Assembly: GCA_038213375.1 (NCBI GenBank)
Contig: JBBQTB010000011.1
Span: forward strand, 62,001-126,000
Source of the DNA: JAAUTT01 sp038213375
GTDB lineage: Bacteria > Bacteroidota > Bacteroidia > Bacteroidales > JAAUTT01
Direction of reading: 5' to 3'
DNA length: 64,000 nt
Shown here: one piece after another, positions 26,115 through 34,145 of the stretch
Layout: each line of letters begins with the position of its first letter
How positions within the stretch are numbered: the stretch's first letter is position 1
Program-made: the position numbers and the translations under genes
The notes under the pieces: model-generated
Seen by the model: the letters and a program-made list of their open reading frames with translations, nothing else
What the model was told of the DNA's origin: nothing
The model's database searches: none

Positions 26115-27662
26115 ATGGATACCAAACAAGAAATTATCCGCAGGTATTTCCGTGAGAATGACACAGAGCGTAAAATCGCACGGGATATGCAAATCAGCCG
26201 AAAGACTGTAAAGAAATACCTTCAGGAATATCTGAAGGCGGAAAAAGTCAGCCAGGACGAAAACGACCCAGAAAGACTTCAAGACTTTAGTCACAGCTTT
26301 CCCGTTTATCGTAGCGAAGGCAGATACCGAAGAAGGCTCACCCCCGAAATGGAGACAATCATTAAAGAACAAGTAGCCGATAATGAACGAAAAAAGAAGG
26401 AAGGGCTCCGCAAGCAAATAAAACGAAAAATAGACATTCTTGAGCTATTGCATTCGAAAGGCTTTCGCATTGGCTATACCACCGTATGTAACTATATCCG
26501 AGAGGATAAAATAATAACCCAGGAAACTTATATCAAGCAGGTTCATTTACCTGGGGAAGAATGTGAATTTGACTGGGCCGAGGTAAAGCTTCAAATTGCA
26601 GGTGTACAAAAACGCTTATACCTGGCCGTATTTACAACAGCATATGGCAATTATCGTTACTGTGGGTTATACACACGTCAGGACACCCTTGCATTCATGG
26701 AATCTCACAATGATTTTTTTGAACACGTTGGAGGAGTATACCACGAAATGGTTTACGATAATATGCGAGTGGCTATAGCTGAGTTTGCAGGGCGCCACGA
26801 GAAAACACCTACCGAAGCGCTAACAGGTCTCTCGGGTTGGTACCATTTTCGCTGGCGGTTTTGTAACGTGCGACGGGGCAATGAAAAAGGGCACGTTGAA
26901 CGAAGTGTGGAATACATCCGCCGTAAAGCATTTAGTCATATTGACACATTTGATACTCATGCACAGGCACAAGCACACTTGGAAGCTACCTGTCAAAGGC
27001 TCAACAGCTATCCATTAACCACTACCGGGAAAAAACCAATGACGTCTCTGGAAGAAGAGAAATCAACTTTATGGAAATACCCGGGAGTGATGTGCTGTTA
27101 TTTAACCCAAGCCTTAAGAGTAGACAAATATGCCACCATTTGTTTTGGCACCAACCGGTACTCCGTTCCCGACCATCTTTGTGGCCGTATGGTAGAGGTG
27201 AAAATTTATTCCAATAAATTGAAAGTGTATTACCAGAATGCCCTTGTATGCCAGCAGGAGCGAAATTATGGAATGCACCAATGGCAAATCAATATTGAAC
27301 ACTACCTTCGGACACTTTTATTAAAGCCGGGGGCATTGCATGGTTCCTTAGCTTTAGAACAAGTGCCAACAGAGTTAAAGGAACTGTACCTACAATACTT
27401 TAAGAGTCAGCCGCGTGGGTTTATTGATATTCTGCACTATTGTCAAGCCAAAGCAGTATCATCCAAAAAGCTAGTGGATACGGTCACTCAATTAACCCAA
27501 TTATGCCCCAATGACGTATCGTGCGAAAAAGTAATTGCCCTACTGGGCAATCAAACGCCCCTTACGTTGATCACCACCAAGGTTATTGAAGGAGAAATAG
27601 AACACTTTTCGCATATGCAACTTCAGGAAATAGCTTCTATAGTCAATAATATTAAAAACTAA
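26115..27662 (+). CDS. istA: IS21 transposase IstA
   Basis: The likely start is the ATG at 26115 (MDTKQEIIRRYFRENDTERK). An earlier ATG at 26106 adds three residues. The 515-residue protein has an N-terminal HTH (ERKIARDMQISRKTVKKYL) and a DDE domain: CEFDWAEVKL (Asp), MVYDNMRVAIAE (Asp) and GHVERSVEYIRR (Glu). It cuts and joins the element ends with IstB. The frame is intact, and istB starts 5 bp downstream. Confidence 0.93.
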   Translation: MDTKQEIIRRYFRENDTERKIARDMQISRKTVKKYLQEYLKAEKVSQDENDPERLQDFSHSFPVYRSEGRYRRRLTPEMETIIKEQVADNERKKKEGLRKQIKRKIDILELLHSKGFRIGYTTVCNYIREDKIITQETYIKQVHLPGEECEFDWAEVKLQIAGVQKRLYLAVFTTAYGNYRYCGLYTRQDTLAFMESHNDFFEHVGGVYHEMVYDNMRVAIAEFAGRHEKTPTEALTGLSGWYHFRWRFCNVRRGNEKGHVERSVEYIRRKAFSHIDTFDTHAQAQAHLEATCQRLNSYPLTTTGKKPMTSLEEEKSTLWKYPGVMCCYLTQALRVDKYATICFGTNRYSVPDHLCGRMVEVKIYSNKLKVYYQNALVCQQERNYGMHQWQINIEHYLRTLLLKPGALHGSLALEQVPTELKELYLQYFKSQPRGFIDILHYCQAKAVSSKKLVDTVTQLTQLCPNDVSCEKVIALLGNQTPLTLITTKVIEGEIEHFSHMQLQEIASIVNNIKN

Positions 27663-27667
27663 ACACG

Positions 27668-28432
27668 ATGATTAATAAAGATATAAAACAACAAATTGTA
27701 CAGCTCAGTAAAGAATTACATCTACCGGCTTTTCGTCGCGAATTTGAAGAGCTTGCCAGTGAATCCGCCAAGGAAAGTCTCACGTACGAACAGTTCTTAC
27801 TCAAACTTATGGAACGGGAATACATAACGCGCGATGAAAACCGTCGAAAGGCACAAGTCCGCCAGGCTGGTTTTGCGCAATATAAATACCTTCATGAGCT
27901 TTCTCGCGAGGATCTGCCCTCTGATGCTAATACAAAACTAACTATGCTTGAACGGCTTGATTTTATCAAAACCGGGCAGAACATTATCCTCTCGGGGAAT
28001 CCCGGAACCGGCAAAACACACCTGGCCACAGGATTAGGGTTAAAGGCATGTGCCGAAGGGTACAAGGTGCTGTTTACAACAGTATCGCGCCTGCTGACAC
28101 AAATCCGGGAAAGTCATTCACAAAAAATACTCAGGGCACTGGAAAATAAATTTGAAAAATACGATCTGGTTATATGCGATGAATTTGGATATATCTCTTT
28201 TGATAAAGAAGGTGCTGAGCTTCTATTTAGCCATCTTTCACTGCGATGTGGACGAAAGTCGACCATCATTACCACAAATCTTTCATTTGAACGTTGGGGT
28301 GAGATTTTTGGAGATCCAGTATTAACGGCAGCCATGGTAGATAGGCTTACACACAAGGCACACATTATTAGCATGAATGGAAAGTCGTATAGGGTGAAAG
28401 AGACGAAGCAGATGACAGAGGGAAGTCACTAA
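27668..28432 (+). CDS. istB: IS21 helper ATPase IstB
   Basis: The 254-residue AAA+ ATPase has Walker A GNPGTGKTHLATGLGL near residue 110 and Walker B LVICDEFGYI near 165. It then has ITTNLSFERWGEIFGD, and the DnaC/IstB-like N-terminal region YEQFLLKLMEREY. IstB assembles on DNA and guides IstA to the target. It is co-transcribed with istA. Confidence 0.93.
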   Translation: MINKDIKQQIVQLSKELHLPAFRREFEELASESAKESLTYEQFLLKLMEREYITRDENRRKAQVRQAGFAQYKYLHELSREDLPSDANTKLTMLERLDFIKTGQNIILSGNPGTGKTHLATGLGLKACAEGYKVLFTTVSRLLTQIRESHSQKILRALENKFEKYDLVICDEFGYISFDKEGAELLFSHLSLRCGRKSTIITTNLSFERWGEIFGDPVLTAAMVDRLTHKAHIISMNGKSYRVKETKQMTEGSH

Positions 28433-28468
28433 AAAAATAAAAAATGATAGGCCACTATTGCAGAGCAC

Positions 28469-28520
28469 CTTAGCCGAGTTCCAAGCCTTGGCGCGCGCCA
28501 AGGCTTGGAACTCGGCTAAG
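28469..28520. terminator. Perfect 52-bp palindrome at the IS21 3' side
   Basis: Two 26-bp arms (28469-28494 and 28495-28520) are exactly complementary with no spacer. They begin CTTAGCCGAGTTCCAAGC and meet at GCGC/GCGC. It lies 37 bp after the istB stop and 83 bp before the element end. It is far more GC-rich than its surroundings. A transcript would form a very strong hairpin, so a terminator or insulator is likely. Confidence 0.7.
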
Positions 28521-28603
28521 AATTAAACATTATTTTAATTAGTTTCGTGCAGTGGTATACTTTTGAATTGAAATAGTGGTATATAATTGAATTAATATTT
28601 ACA

Positions 28604-28611
28604 CCTTGTAT
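28604..28611. repeat. IS21 target-site duplication, right copy
   Basis: CCTTGTAT is identical to 25997-26004. Confidence 0.9.
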
Positions 28612-28685
28612 TCATTTGCTTCAATTTTAGAACGCATTTGGTTAGCCGATTCCCATATTTTAGCGGCTAATTGTTGTTTATTCAT
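28604..28685 (-). pseudogene. hsdM: hsdM 5' fragment beyond IS21
   Basis: From an ATG at 28685 this encodes MNKQQLAAKIWESANQMRS and continues KIEANEYK, the standard N-terminus of HsdM, up to the IS21 edge. It then reads two codons into the element and stops. It joins in frame with 25996 and below once the element and one target copy are removed. It also fixes the true hsdM start. Confidence 0.9.
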
Positions 28686-28748
28686 ATATAAGTTACTTTT
28701 CTTATTCTCAGTTAAATGATGTTTTGTACAGTTAGGTTTCTTTTAATC

Positions 28749-29534
28749 TTATAAGTTTTCAAGAATCTCGACTTTTACCTTCTCATAAGCCACTTGAATA
28801 TTAAATTCAACCCCTGGCTTAAGAAGTATCTCCATATCCCGCAGAAATTCATCATCATTCATTTTCTCGGCAATATTGGCAAGGTACATTTTTTTGGTTG
28901 GAGGTTGGGACAAATATTCCATAAATTTTCGATAGGCTTGTATTAGTCTCTCAATATCAATTTGCTTTTGTTCGAGGGCATACCAAAGGTCAAATAAGTC
29001 CCGTCCTTTCCGGCGTTGATATAAAGCCCGCATCTTTGATCCTAATAATTCTTCCAGGGAATAAGTCAGGATTTCGGCACTTCCACTAAACCAGCTTGAT
29101 TGTACAGAGCGATTGATCTTTTCAAAGCCATAAATGCAAAGATGTTCCCGACAATTAATCTCTACCTTTAATCGGATTGGATTTTTGGGAGGAGCCGTTG
29201 CTTCAAATTTAAAAATAATGGTATTGTTATTAAGCTTTTGTGCAACTGTTGACTTTCCAATAAAACCCAATTTTTTCTGAAGTTGCATGATGGTTGGTTT
29301 TATTGATTCAGAATTTACCTGGATCAGGTCAATGTCTTCCGAATATCTCGATGGGGGATTTAAATAAAGCTTATGCAAAGCTGTTCCACCTCTAAAAGCA
29401 AGCCTGCCTTTGAGAAACTCATCATTATAAATTTCTATAAGAGCACGTTCAATCACAAGGTCTTGTTCAACTTGCTCATTCAATGGCCAGGGAGCCTGAT
29501 TGCTCCATTCGGTTATGTAGGCGTTTGGAATCAT
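28749..29534 (-). CDS. abiEii: AbiEii/AbiGii-type nucleotidyltransferase toxin
   Basis: The 261-residue protein has the nucleotidyltransferase signature RGGTALHKLYLNPPSRYSED, with the Asp pair DIDL right after it, near residues 43-66. A later KMRALYQRRKGRDLFDLWYA block is typical of AbiEii. AbiEii toxins block growth, some by modifying tRNA, and give abortive infection. Its ATG overlaps the stop of the preceding gene by 4 bp. The stop lies 63 bp before the hsdM start, so the pair could share a transcript with the restriction system. Confidence 0.88.
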   Translation of the reverse strand: MIPNAYITEWSNQAPWPLNEQVEQDLVIERALIEIYNDEFLKGRLAFRGGTALHKLYLNPPSRYSEDIDLIQVNSESIKPTIMQLQKKLGFIGKSTVAQKLNNNTIIFKFEATAPPKNPIRLKVEINCREHLCIYGFEKINRSVQSSWFSGSAEILTYSLEELLGSKMRALYQRRKGRDLFDLWYALEQKQIDIERLIQAYRKFMEYLSQPPTKKMYLANIAEKMNDDEFLRDMEILLKPGVEFNIQVAYEKVKVEILENL

Positions 29535-30346
29535 ATGTCGCTTTCTAATTCTAAATTTGGAATTACTTGCCAGTTGGTATTTACTTCAAAACCTTCAATG
29601 GGATGTTTTACTGAGAATGGGATTACTCTGGGATTACTTTCATCCACAAGCTTTTTAAGTGCATTAGAAATCTTTTCGTTACCAAGGTACTGATCTATCA
29701 AAAAGCCTAATCTTTGTACAGTAGGTAAGTTATTATAGCGTTTTGCGGTTTGGTAAAGCTTACCAGATTTGATAGATTCGATTAATTCTGATAAAATTGT
29801 TAAAACCATATTATTCCCGCCAGCTGAATAACTGTAAAGCACCAAGTCAAGAGCTGTAAGCTCTGGAGAAGAAACATTGATATATCCAGCTTCAGTTTGT
29901 TTTTGAATTATATCCTCACCCGACCAATCCTTCTTAACCACAAATTTGAGTGCAATTTTACTATTCCGGATTTTACGCATCGGAGTTTTTTTTACCATCA
30001 GGCAATATTCCATTGGCTGTTGATGAGCTGCTCCCAATAATTGCGCTGCGCTATGAAGCGCTATATAATAGTCTCTTTTTATAAACTTCATTAAATCATC
30101 CACAAACCAGGTCATAGGAATAACTCCACGAGCTTGGTATTCCGGGGGAACAATCACCCAGAACTCCCGTCTGATTTGAAAAACTTTATTCTTTTTCTTT
30201 AATCGTTGAAGATATTTCCGTACGTTATCCTCTGTTACATTCAATTTCTCTGGCAATTCAGTTGAAATGAATGTAAGCTTACCTTTCGCTTGTAAGCGCT
30301 CAAGGTAATCAATTAGCTTTATGGATGTTTGTGTTTTGTTTTCCAT
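29531..30346 (-). CDS. abiEi: AbiEi-type antitoxin and repressor
   Basis: I place the start at the ATG at 30346 (MENKTQTSIKLIDYLERLQA), 22 codons inside the longest frame, giving 271 residues. The N-terminal winged helix (VTEDNVRKYLQRLKKKNKVF) matches the DNA-binding domain of AbiEi. Next comes IVPPEYQARGVIPMTWFVDD and the antitoxin domain with YYIALHSAAQLLGAAHQQP. AbiEi normally represses its own promoter through inverted repeats. A matching repeat pair lies just upstream (30351-30388 and 30477-30513). Confidence 0.85.
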   Translation of the reverse strand: MENKTQTSIKLIDYLERLQAKGKLTFISTELPEKLNVTEDNVRKYLQRLKKKNKVFQIRREFWVIVPPEYQARGVIPMTWFVDDLMKFIKRDYYIALHSAAQLLGAAHQQPMEYCLMVKKTPMRKIRNSKIALKFVVKKDWSGEDIIQKQTEAGYINVSSPELTALDLVLYSYSAGGNNMVLTILSELIESIKSGKLYQTAKRYNNLPTVQRLGFLIDQYLGNEKISNALKKLVDESNPRVIPFSVKHPIEGFEVNTNWQVIPNLELESDI

Positions 30347-30350
30347 ATTA

Positions 30351-30388
30351 TTTGCAATAATAGGATATATTATTCCCTGTATCGCAAA
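30351..30388. promoter_or_regulatory. AbiEi operator candidate, proximal copy
   Basis: A 38-bp dyad starts TTTGCAATA and ends GCAAA, 5 bp before the abiEi ATG. The same layout, including an internal CCCT, recurs at 30477-30513. Confidence 0.55.
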
Positions 30389-30476
30389 TACAAATATATA
30401 AAAATTTATCAACGAAAGAATGTTTGTTTCTGGTCAGGTGCTTTTTTGGGTTAACTAAAACTTTTATCACGTTGCA

Positions 30477-30513
30477 TTTGCAATATGAGACAAATATATC
30501 CCTATAATGCAAA
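30477..30513. promoter_or_regulatory. AbiEi operator candidate, distal copy
   Basis: TTTGCAATA...ATATCCCTATAATGCAAA closely resembles 30351-30388. It overlaps the last codons of the receiver-like gene, so abiE repression could also affect read-through from it. Confidence 0.5.
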
Positions 30514-30885
30514 TGTATTTAAAGTATAAACATATTTTACAACCATCCTTACAAAGTACCCAATCTCAAATGGCTTTGCCACAAATTCATTAAATCCTGC
30601 CTCCATACACCTTTCCTTCATATTATCCAATACGCTTGCAGTTTGAGCAATTATTGGGATGTCAGGTTTGATCATCCGAATCTCGTGGAGGATAGTAAAT
30701 CCATTTACGATAGGTAGTTTTATTTCAGTAATTACTAAGTCAAAAAGAGGATATTGCTTGAAGGACTTTATCGCAGTCAAACCATCTCTGCAATGGGTAA
30801 TTTCAATATTCTGATCATTAAGGATTGCGGAAACCAGGATATAACTTGCTATGTCGCTGTCAATATATAGAATTTGCTTTTTCAT
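30502..30885 (-). CDS. Receiver-like protein with Glu at the phosphorylation site
   Basis: The 127-residue stand-alone receiver fold starts with LYIDSD (acidic pocket D9 and D11). It has DLVITEIKLPIVNG, where E54 replaces the phospho-Asp, and later AQTA (T82) and FVAKPFE (K104). The Asp to Glu change could lock an active-like state, or make this a pseudo-receiver. There is no output domain, and no cognate kinase lies nearby in the island. It is the last gene of the minus-strand mobile-element module, 96 bp after the glycosyltransferase. Confidence 0.75.
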   Translation of the reverse strand: MKKQILYIDSDIASYILVSAILNDQNIEITHCRDGLTAIKSFKQYPLFDLVITEIKLPIVNGFTILHEIRMIKPDIPIIAQTASVLDNMKERCMEAGFNEFVAKPFEIGYFVRMVVKYVYTLNTFAL

Positions 30886-30981
30886 AATAATGTTGTTTCT
30901 AATTGATTAGCTATTGATTTCATCCGTTTTCACGGTACTTTCAATATGAAAGCCAGGGATTTTATCCGTATATCATTCGTA

Positions 30982-32277
30982 TTAACCCCCTATTTCAAAT
31001 GTTTTGGGACTGTTTTTCCTCCACTCGGTAGTTTCCTGTAATGTATTTTTATAAATCTGTATAAGATTTTTCACCATAAAGGAGGATCGGAATTGCTTTC
31101 TTAATTTTGAATGAGCTCTGGTTACAAGAAAACTGGCCATTGTCTTACTTTTGAGAAGCTTATTTATCCTGTGAGCCAATTCTTCAGGCACAATACTTCT
31201 TTCTCCGTTCGTATCAATGTCGACCTTCACCTTGATTCCGGTAATTCCATCATCAACAATCTCGTTTGGGCCTTCAATGTTGGTTGTAACAACAGGGATA
31301 TGCCAGTTCATCATTTCCAGTAATACATACCCGAATGGTTCATAAATGGATGGAACCACTCCAATATCTGCAATCCTGTAAAAATGTTTTAGACCTTCAT
31401 TGTCCAGTCGGCCTGTAAAAATGACTTTGCCCCAGATACCTTCGCATTCTTTCAGACAACTTTCGTAATTTCCATTTCCAACGATTACAAGCCTTGCATT
31501 TTCATAAGACGAAAGAACAATCTTAAAAGCTCTGAGCAAATACAGAATTCCCTTTTGGTCGCATAGCCTGCCTACAAACAAAATGATATTTTCATTTTTG
31601 GAAAAACCTAATTCTTGCTTAAACGAATCTTCTTTTCTGGGAATAACTCTTGAAGTTTCGATACCATTGTAAATTACGGATATTCTGTTATTGTCCTGTG
31701 CATAGGTTTCTACCACATCCTTTTTCATTTGGTAAGTGCGCACAATCAGGTGATCGGCCAAGTCGCAAAACTTCTTTTCATAAATTATTCCTGGCTTAAT
31801 CAGGTTGCTACCGGAATTTCCAGGATCCTTCATCAAGGCTTGCCAGTAGGAAGCAAATTTCTCTTTATTGCCGTTCAAGGCAAATTGCCATTCCAGGCTA
31901 TGTAAATCAAAAATGAAGGGGTTATCATATCGCTCTTTTAGTACCGATGCAATGAAAAACCCATTCCAGGATAGAAAGTGAAAAACTGTTTTATGATCTA
32001 TCTTGAATTTTGCTTCCAAGGTGTTAACTATTCGACTTGCATTCTCAAGATGCTGGTATTCGAAGTTACCGCCAAGAACAGGAGGAAAACAGATCAGACG
32101 GAAGTTGGCAGTATCGGAAAGGATATTTGCATCTTTGATGCCTTTTGACCCAAGAATAACCAGAATTAATCTTAAGCTCTTCATTTGGGAACACGCTTCT
32201 TTCAGGCAGGAAAGGTATTTTCCAATGCCATATTGATAGCTAATTCCGTCGTTAACAAAAATAAATGAGGTAATCAT
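30982..32277 (-). CDS. Glycosyltransferase, GT4/GT5-like
   Basis: The start is placed at the ATG at 32277 (MITSFIFVNDGISYQYGIGK), giving 431 residues. An upstream TTG-type start would overlap the ATPase gene. It has a GT-B fold with N-terminal GISYQYGIGKYL and HFLSWNGFF. The C-terminal donor site shows NIILFVGRLCDQKGILYLLR, then IFTGRL and the EX7E region SIYEPFGYVLLEMM. The sequence resembles a Bacteroidales group-1 glycosyltransferase subfamily (TIGR04157, from memory). Its place among element-maintenance genes is unexplained. It follows the ATPase gene by 25 bp. Confidence 0.8.
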   Translation of the reverse strand: MITSFIFVNDGISYQYGIGKYLSCLKEACSQMKSLRLILVILGSKGIKDANILSDTANFRLICFPPVLGGNFEYQHLENASRIVNTLEAKFKIDHKTVFHFLSWNGFFIASVLKERYDNPFIFDLHSLEWQFALNGNKEKFASYWQALMKDPGNSGSNLIKPGIIYEKKFCDLADHLIVRTYQMKKDVVETYAQDNNRISVIYNGIETSRVIPRKEDSFKQELGFSKNENIILFVGRLCDQKGILYLLRAFKIVLSSYENARLVIVGNGNYESCLKECEGIWGKVIFTGRLDNEGLKHFYRIADIGVVPSIYEPFGYVLLEMMNWHIPVVTTNIEGPNEIVDDGITGIKVKVDIDTNGERSIVPEELAHRINKLLKSKTMASFLVTRAHSKLRKQFRSSFMVKNLIQIYKNTLQETTEWRKNSPKTFEIGG

Positions 32278-32302
32278 GTCTTTTAATTTTAGTTGATTAA
32301 AC

Positions 32303-32929
32303 TTATTTGCTAGAGTGGTTTCGTTTATCCAAAGCAAGTTTGTCGAAGTATACCAGGTTGAACATTTCCTTCATTCTGCTTCTAACCCTGGTTCCATACA
32401 GAGATTCTATTTCGGAACTGGTGAGGTTTGTTGTAATGTGGGTGATCATCTGTCGGCTTACAAAATGATCGTACCTGGAGAGAAGTATCTCTGTCATTAC
32501 ATTGCACTCGTTTCCGAAGTATTTTAGATTGTTTTCAGTTCCAAGATCATCAAAGCAGTACATCTTGGGCTTATCCTGGATGAATGCCTGTCTGCTGTAT
32601 TTCAGAAGTACTGAATATCCATCCTGAATGAACTCGAAACTTATATCCCTGCAAGATTTCATGATGTATCGGTTATCTCCTGGTTGGAAAAGTCGTAGCA
32701 AAGTCATCAACGTTGTTTTACCACACCCTACCGGACCAGTCAGTAAGATTCCCTTTTTTAACGAAATACCGTTTCTGGTGCAGGCTTCTTCATCCTTCAG
32801 GATATAAGCCAGAAGCCTGCCTATGAGCACATGATCTTCCGGGTAAATCCTGAAATGGTCTCCGAATAGCTCGATACCTTTGCGTTCAATAATCCGTAGG
32901 CAGGTATCCAAATCATAAGGGTTCGCCAT
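32303..32929 (-). CDS. DnaC-like AAA+ ATPase of a mobile element
   Basis: The 208-residue protein has Walker A GPVGCGKTTLMTLLRLF near residue 66 and Walker B PKMYCFDDLGTENN near 120. It then has THITTNLTSSEIESLYGTRV and RSRMKEMFN, which contains a possible arginine finger. The arrangement resembles DnaC/IstB-type helicase loaders found with replication initiators on Bacteroidota elements. It overlaps the upstream initiator-like gene by 17 bp, indicating coupled expression. Confidence 0.8.
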   Translation of the reverse strand: MANPYDLDTCLRIIERKGIELFGDHFRIYPEDHVLIGRLLAYILKDEEACTRNGISLKKGILLTGPVGCGKTTLMTLLRLFQPGDNRYIMKSCRDISFEFIQDGYSVLLKYSRQAFIQDKPKMYCFDDLGTENNLKYFGNECNVMTEILLSRYDHFVSRQMITHITTNLTSSEIESLYGTRVRSRMKEMFNLVYFDKLALDKRNHSSK

Positions 32930-33755
32930 AATCTTTGCTATTGTTAAGTTTTACAGATTTTGACTTGGATTCAGATTCGTACCTGGTAGCATTTAACATC
33001 CAGTGGTGAGCAGCGGCGTGCCAGTTTTTCATGGGCGTTTTCCCTCCAACTTTCCATCCGTTGGATTCGAAATGATAGAAGAATTTCCGGGCTTCCACTT
33101 CCGGATAATTTTCAGCCTTGAAGAATTCGACCGCTTCGTTTAACCCCGGCGCAACAAATACCTTTTCTTTTTTTGGCGCAACTTTTTTTCTTTTGGCTTT
33201 TTCGTCATCAACCGGTTCTGTATTTTCTGCTTTTTTTTCAGATTCAAAATTTTCAACTTGTAAATTTTGTGCTTGTGAATTTTCCTCTATAAATGTTTTA
33301 TTGTTTATATGTTTTATATTGTTTATAGAAGGGTGCATTTTTGCACAAGTAGTTATGTCAAAATTGCACCGCAGTTGTGCTGAATTTGCACCGTCAGTTA
33401 TGTCGTTTTTGCACTGCTGTTGTGTTGAATTTGCACAACTGAAATCCGTATTTTCAGGTTCAGTTATGTCAAAACTGCACAAGTTTACAAAACTTCCTAT
33501 AGTAGACGAATGCGATGGAAAATACTCAATATAACCCCACTCATTCAGCTCACTCAAACATCCGTAAAAAGTGTGGTTCGAGCCAATTTTACAAAATAAC
33601 AGGAGTTGCTTCCGGTTGATAGAAACAGGATTTTTAAACCTGTTTCTATTCCAAACCTGGAATAAAGCATGATACAGACTTATGTGTGCAGGACTTAACC
33701 TGTCATCAGATTTTGCTTTCATATAAAATGCTGTAAGATGACGGATGTAATTCAT
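32913..33755 (-). CDS. Replication-initiator-like protein of a mobile element
   Basis: The 280-residue protein begins MNYIRHLTAFYMKAKSDDRL and continues through a winged-helix region (ISLYHALFQVWNRNRF, LLLFCKIGSNHTFYGCLSEL), as in DnaD/replication-initiator-like proteins of Bacteroidota elements. The centre holds cysteine-bearing repeats (DIT...C). An acidic/basic linker follows (KKAENTEPVDDEKAKRKK). The C-terminal YHFESNGWKVGGKTPMKNWH motif is typical of DnaD-like C-termini. The helicase-loader-like ATPase is directly downstream, so the two probably act together in replicating the excised element. Confidence 0.7.
   Translation of the reverse strand: MNYIRHLTAFYMKAKSDDRLSPAHISLYHALFQVWNRNRFKNPVSINRKQLLLFCKIGSNHTFYGCLSELNEWGYIEYFPSHSSTIGSFVNLCSFDITEPENTDFSCANSTQQQCKNDITDGANSAQLRCNFDITTCAKMHPSINNIKHINNKTFIEENSQAQNLQVENFESEKKAENTEPVDDEKAKRKKVAPKKEKVFVAPGLNEAVEFFKAENYPEVEARKFFYHFESNGWKVGGKTPMKNWHAAAHHWMLNATRYESESKSKSVKLNNSKDYGEPL
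33351..33480 (-). repeat. In-frame tandem repeats in the initiator gene
   Basis: AGTTATGTC recurs at 33351, 33396 and 33462, each followed by related TGCAC and TTGTG...TTGAATTTGCAC stretches. The steps are 45 and 66 bp, both multiples of three, so the frame is kept. The protein shows repeated DIT-x-C units in a flexible linker. Confidence 0.6.
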
Positions 33756-33783
33756 GCCGCGCTCGTTTTAAAGGGTGCGACAT

Positions 33784-34065
33784 TCAAAAGAGCTTATTTT
33801 GTTTCTTATTGGCCTGGAGAATTTTCTGAATATCTTCGTAATCGTAGTATAATGCACCTCCCATTCTAGTATAAGGAAGCGTACCGTTTACACGTAGATT
33901 TTGAAGTGTTCCTGGAGAGATGTTTAAAAGCTTTCGAACTTCAGGAGATTTTAACCATTTCTTGGATGGTTGTCCACCATGTTCTTTTAACAATCGCTTA
34001 AAGTCTTCGAGCAGCTCCATCCTGAGTTCCCGAAGATCATCTGTTGTTACAATCTGTGCTGGCAT
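33784..34065 (-). CDS. Excisionase-like helix-turn-helix protein
   Basis: The 93-residue protein has an HTH_17/MerR-like domain: KWLKSPEVRKLLNISPGTLQ, then NLRVNGTLPYTRMGG and YYDYEDIQKIL. This is the usual Bacteroidota excisionase or regulator type found beside tyrosine integrases. The N-terminus is a helical segment (TTDDLRELRMELLEDFKRLL). It is the first gene of the minus-strand module. A palindrome at 34130-34145 lies 65 bp upstream. Confidence 0.8.
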   Translation of the reverse strand: MPAQIVTTDDLRELRMELLEDFKRLLKEHGGQPSKKWLKSPEVRKLLNISPGTLQNLRVNGTLPYTRMGGALYYDYEDIQKILQANKKQNKLF

Positions 34066-34129
34066 ACTGATAAAGTTTAAAATGATTCATTGCAAAGCAA
34101 ATTAAATTACCCATGCGCAACCAGTCACA

Positions 34130-34145
34130 GGGGTCACATGACCCC
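34130..34145. promoter_or_regulatory. Palindrome upstream of the HTH gene
   Basis: GGGGTCA-CA-TGACCCC is a perfect 7-bp dyad in an AT-rich region. It is a possible operator or recombination site. Its GGTCA half-site resembles the GGTCACC of the repeat near the integrase (37287-37332). Confidence 0.45.

Larger units (their letters stand above)
26005..28603 (+). mobile_element. IS21-family insertion sequence in hsdM
   Basis: A 2599-bp element has TG...CA ends (TGTATATATTAATTGAA on the left, complement of TGTAAATATTAATTCAA on the right), each followed by a TATACCACT internal repeat. It is flanked by the 8-bp duplication CCTTGTAT. Multiple terminal repeats and the istA-istB pair are IS21 hallmarks. 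The intact genes and matching duplication suggest a recent insertion. Confidence 0.93.

Noticed and set aside
30982..32337. Upstream start of the glycosyltransferase
   Set aside because: It would overlap the ATPase gene and adds a sequence unlike the family. The ATG at 32277 begins the conserved region.
33351..33480. CRISPR-like spacing of repeated AGTTATGTC units
   Set aside because: Only three imperfect copies, all in frame within a coding gene, with unequal steps. There are no cas genes nearby.
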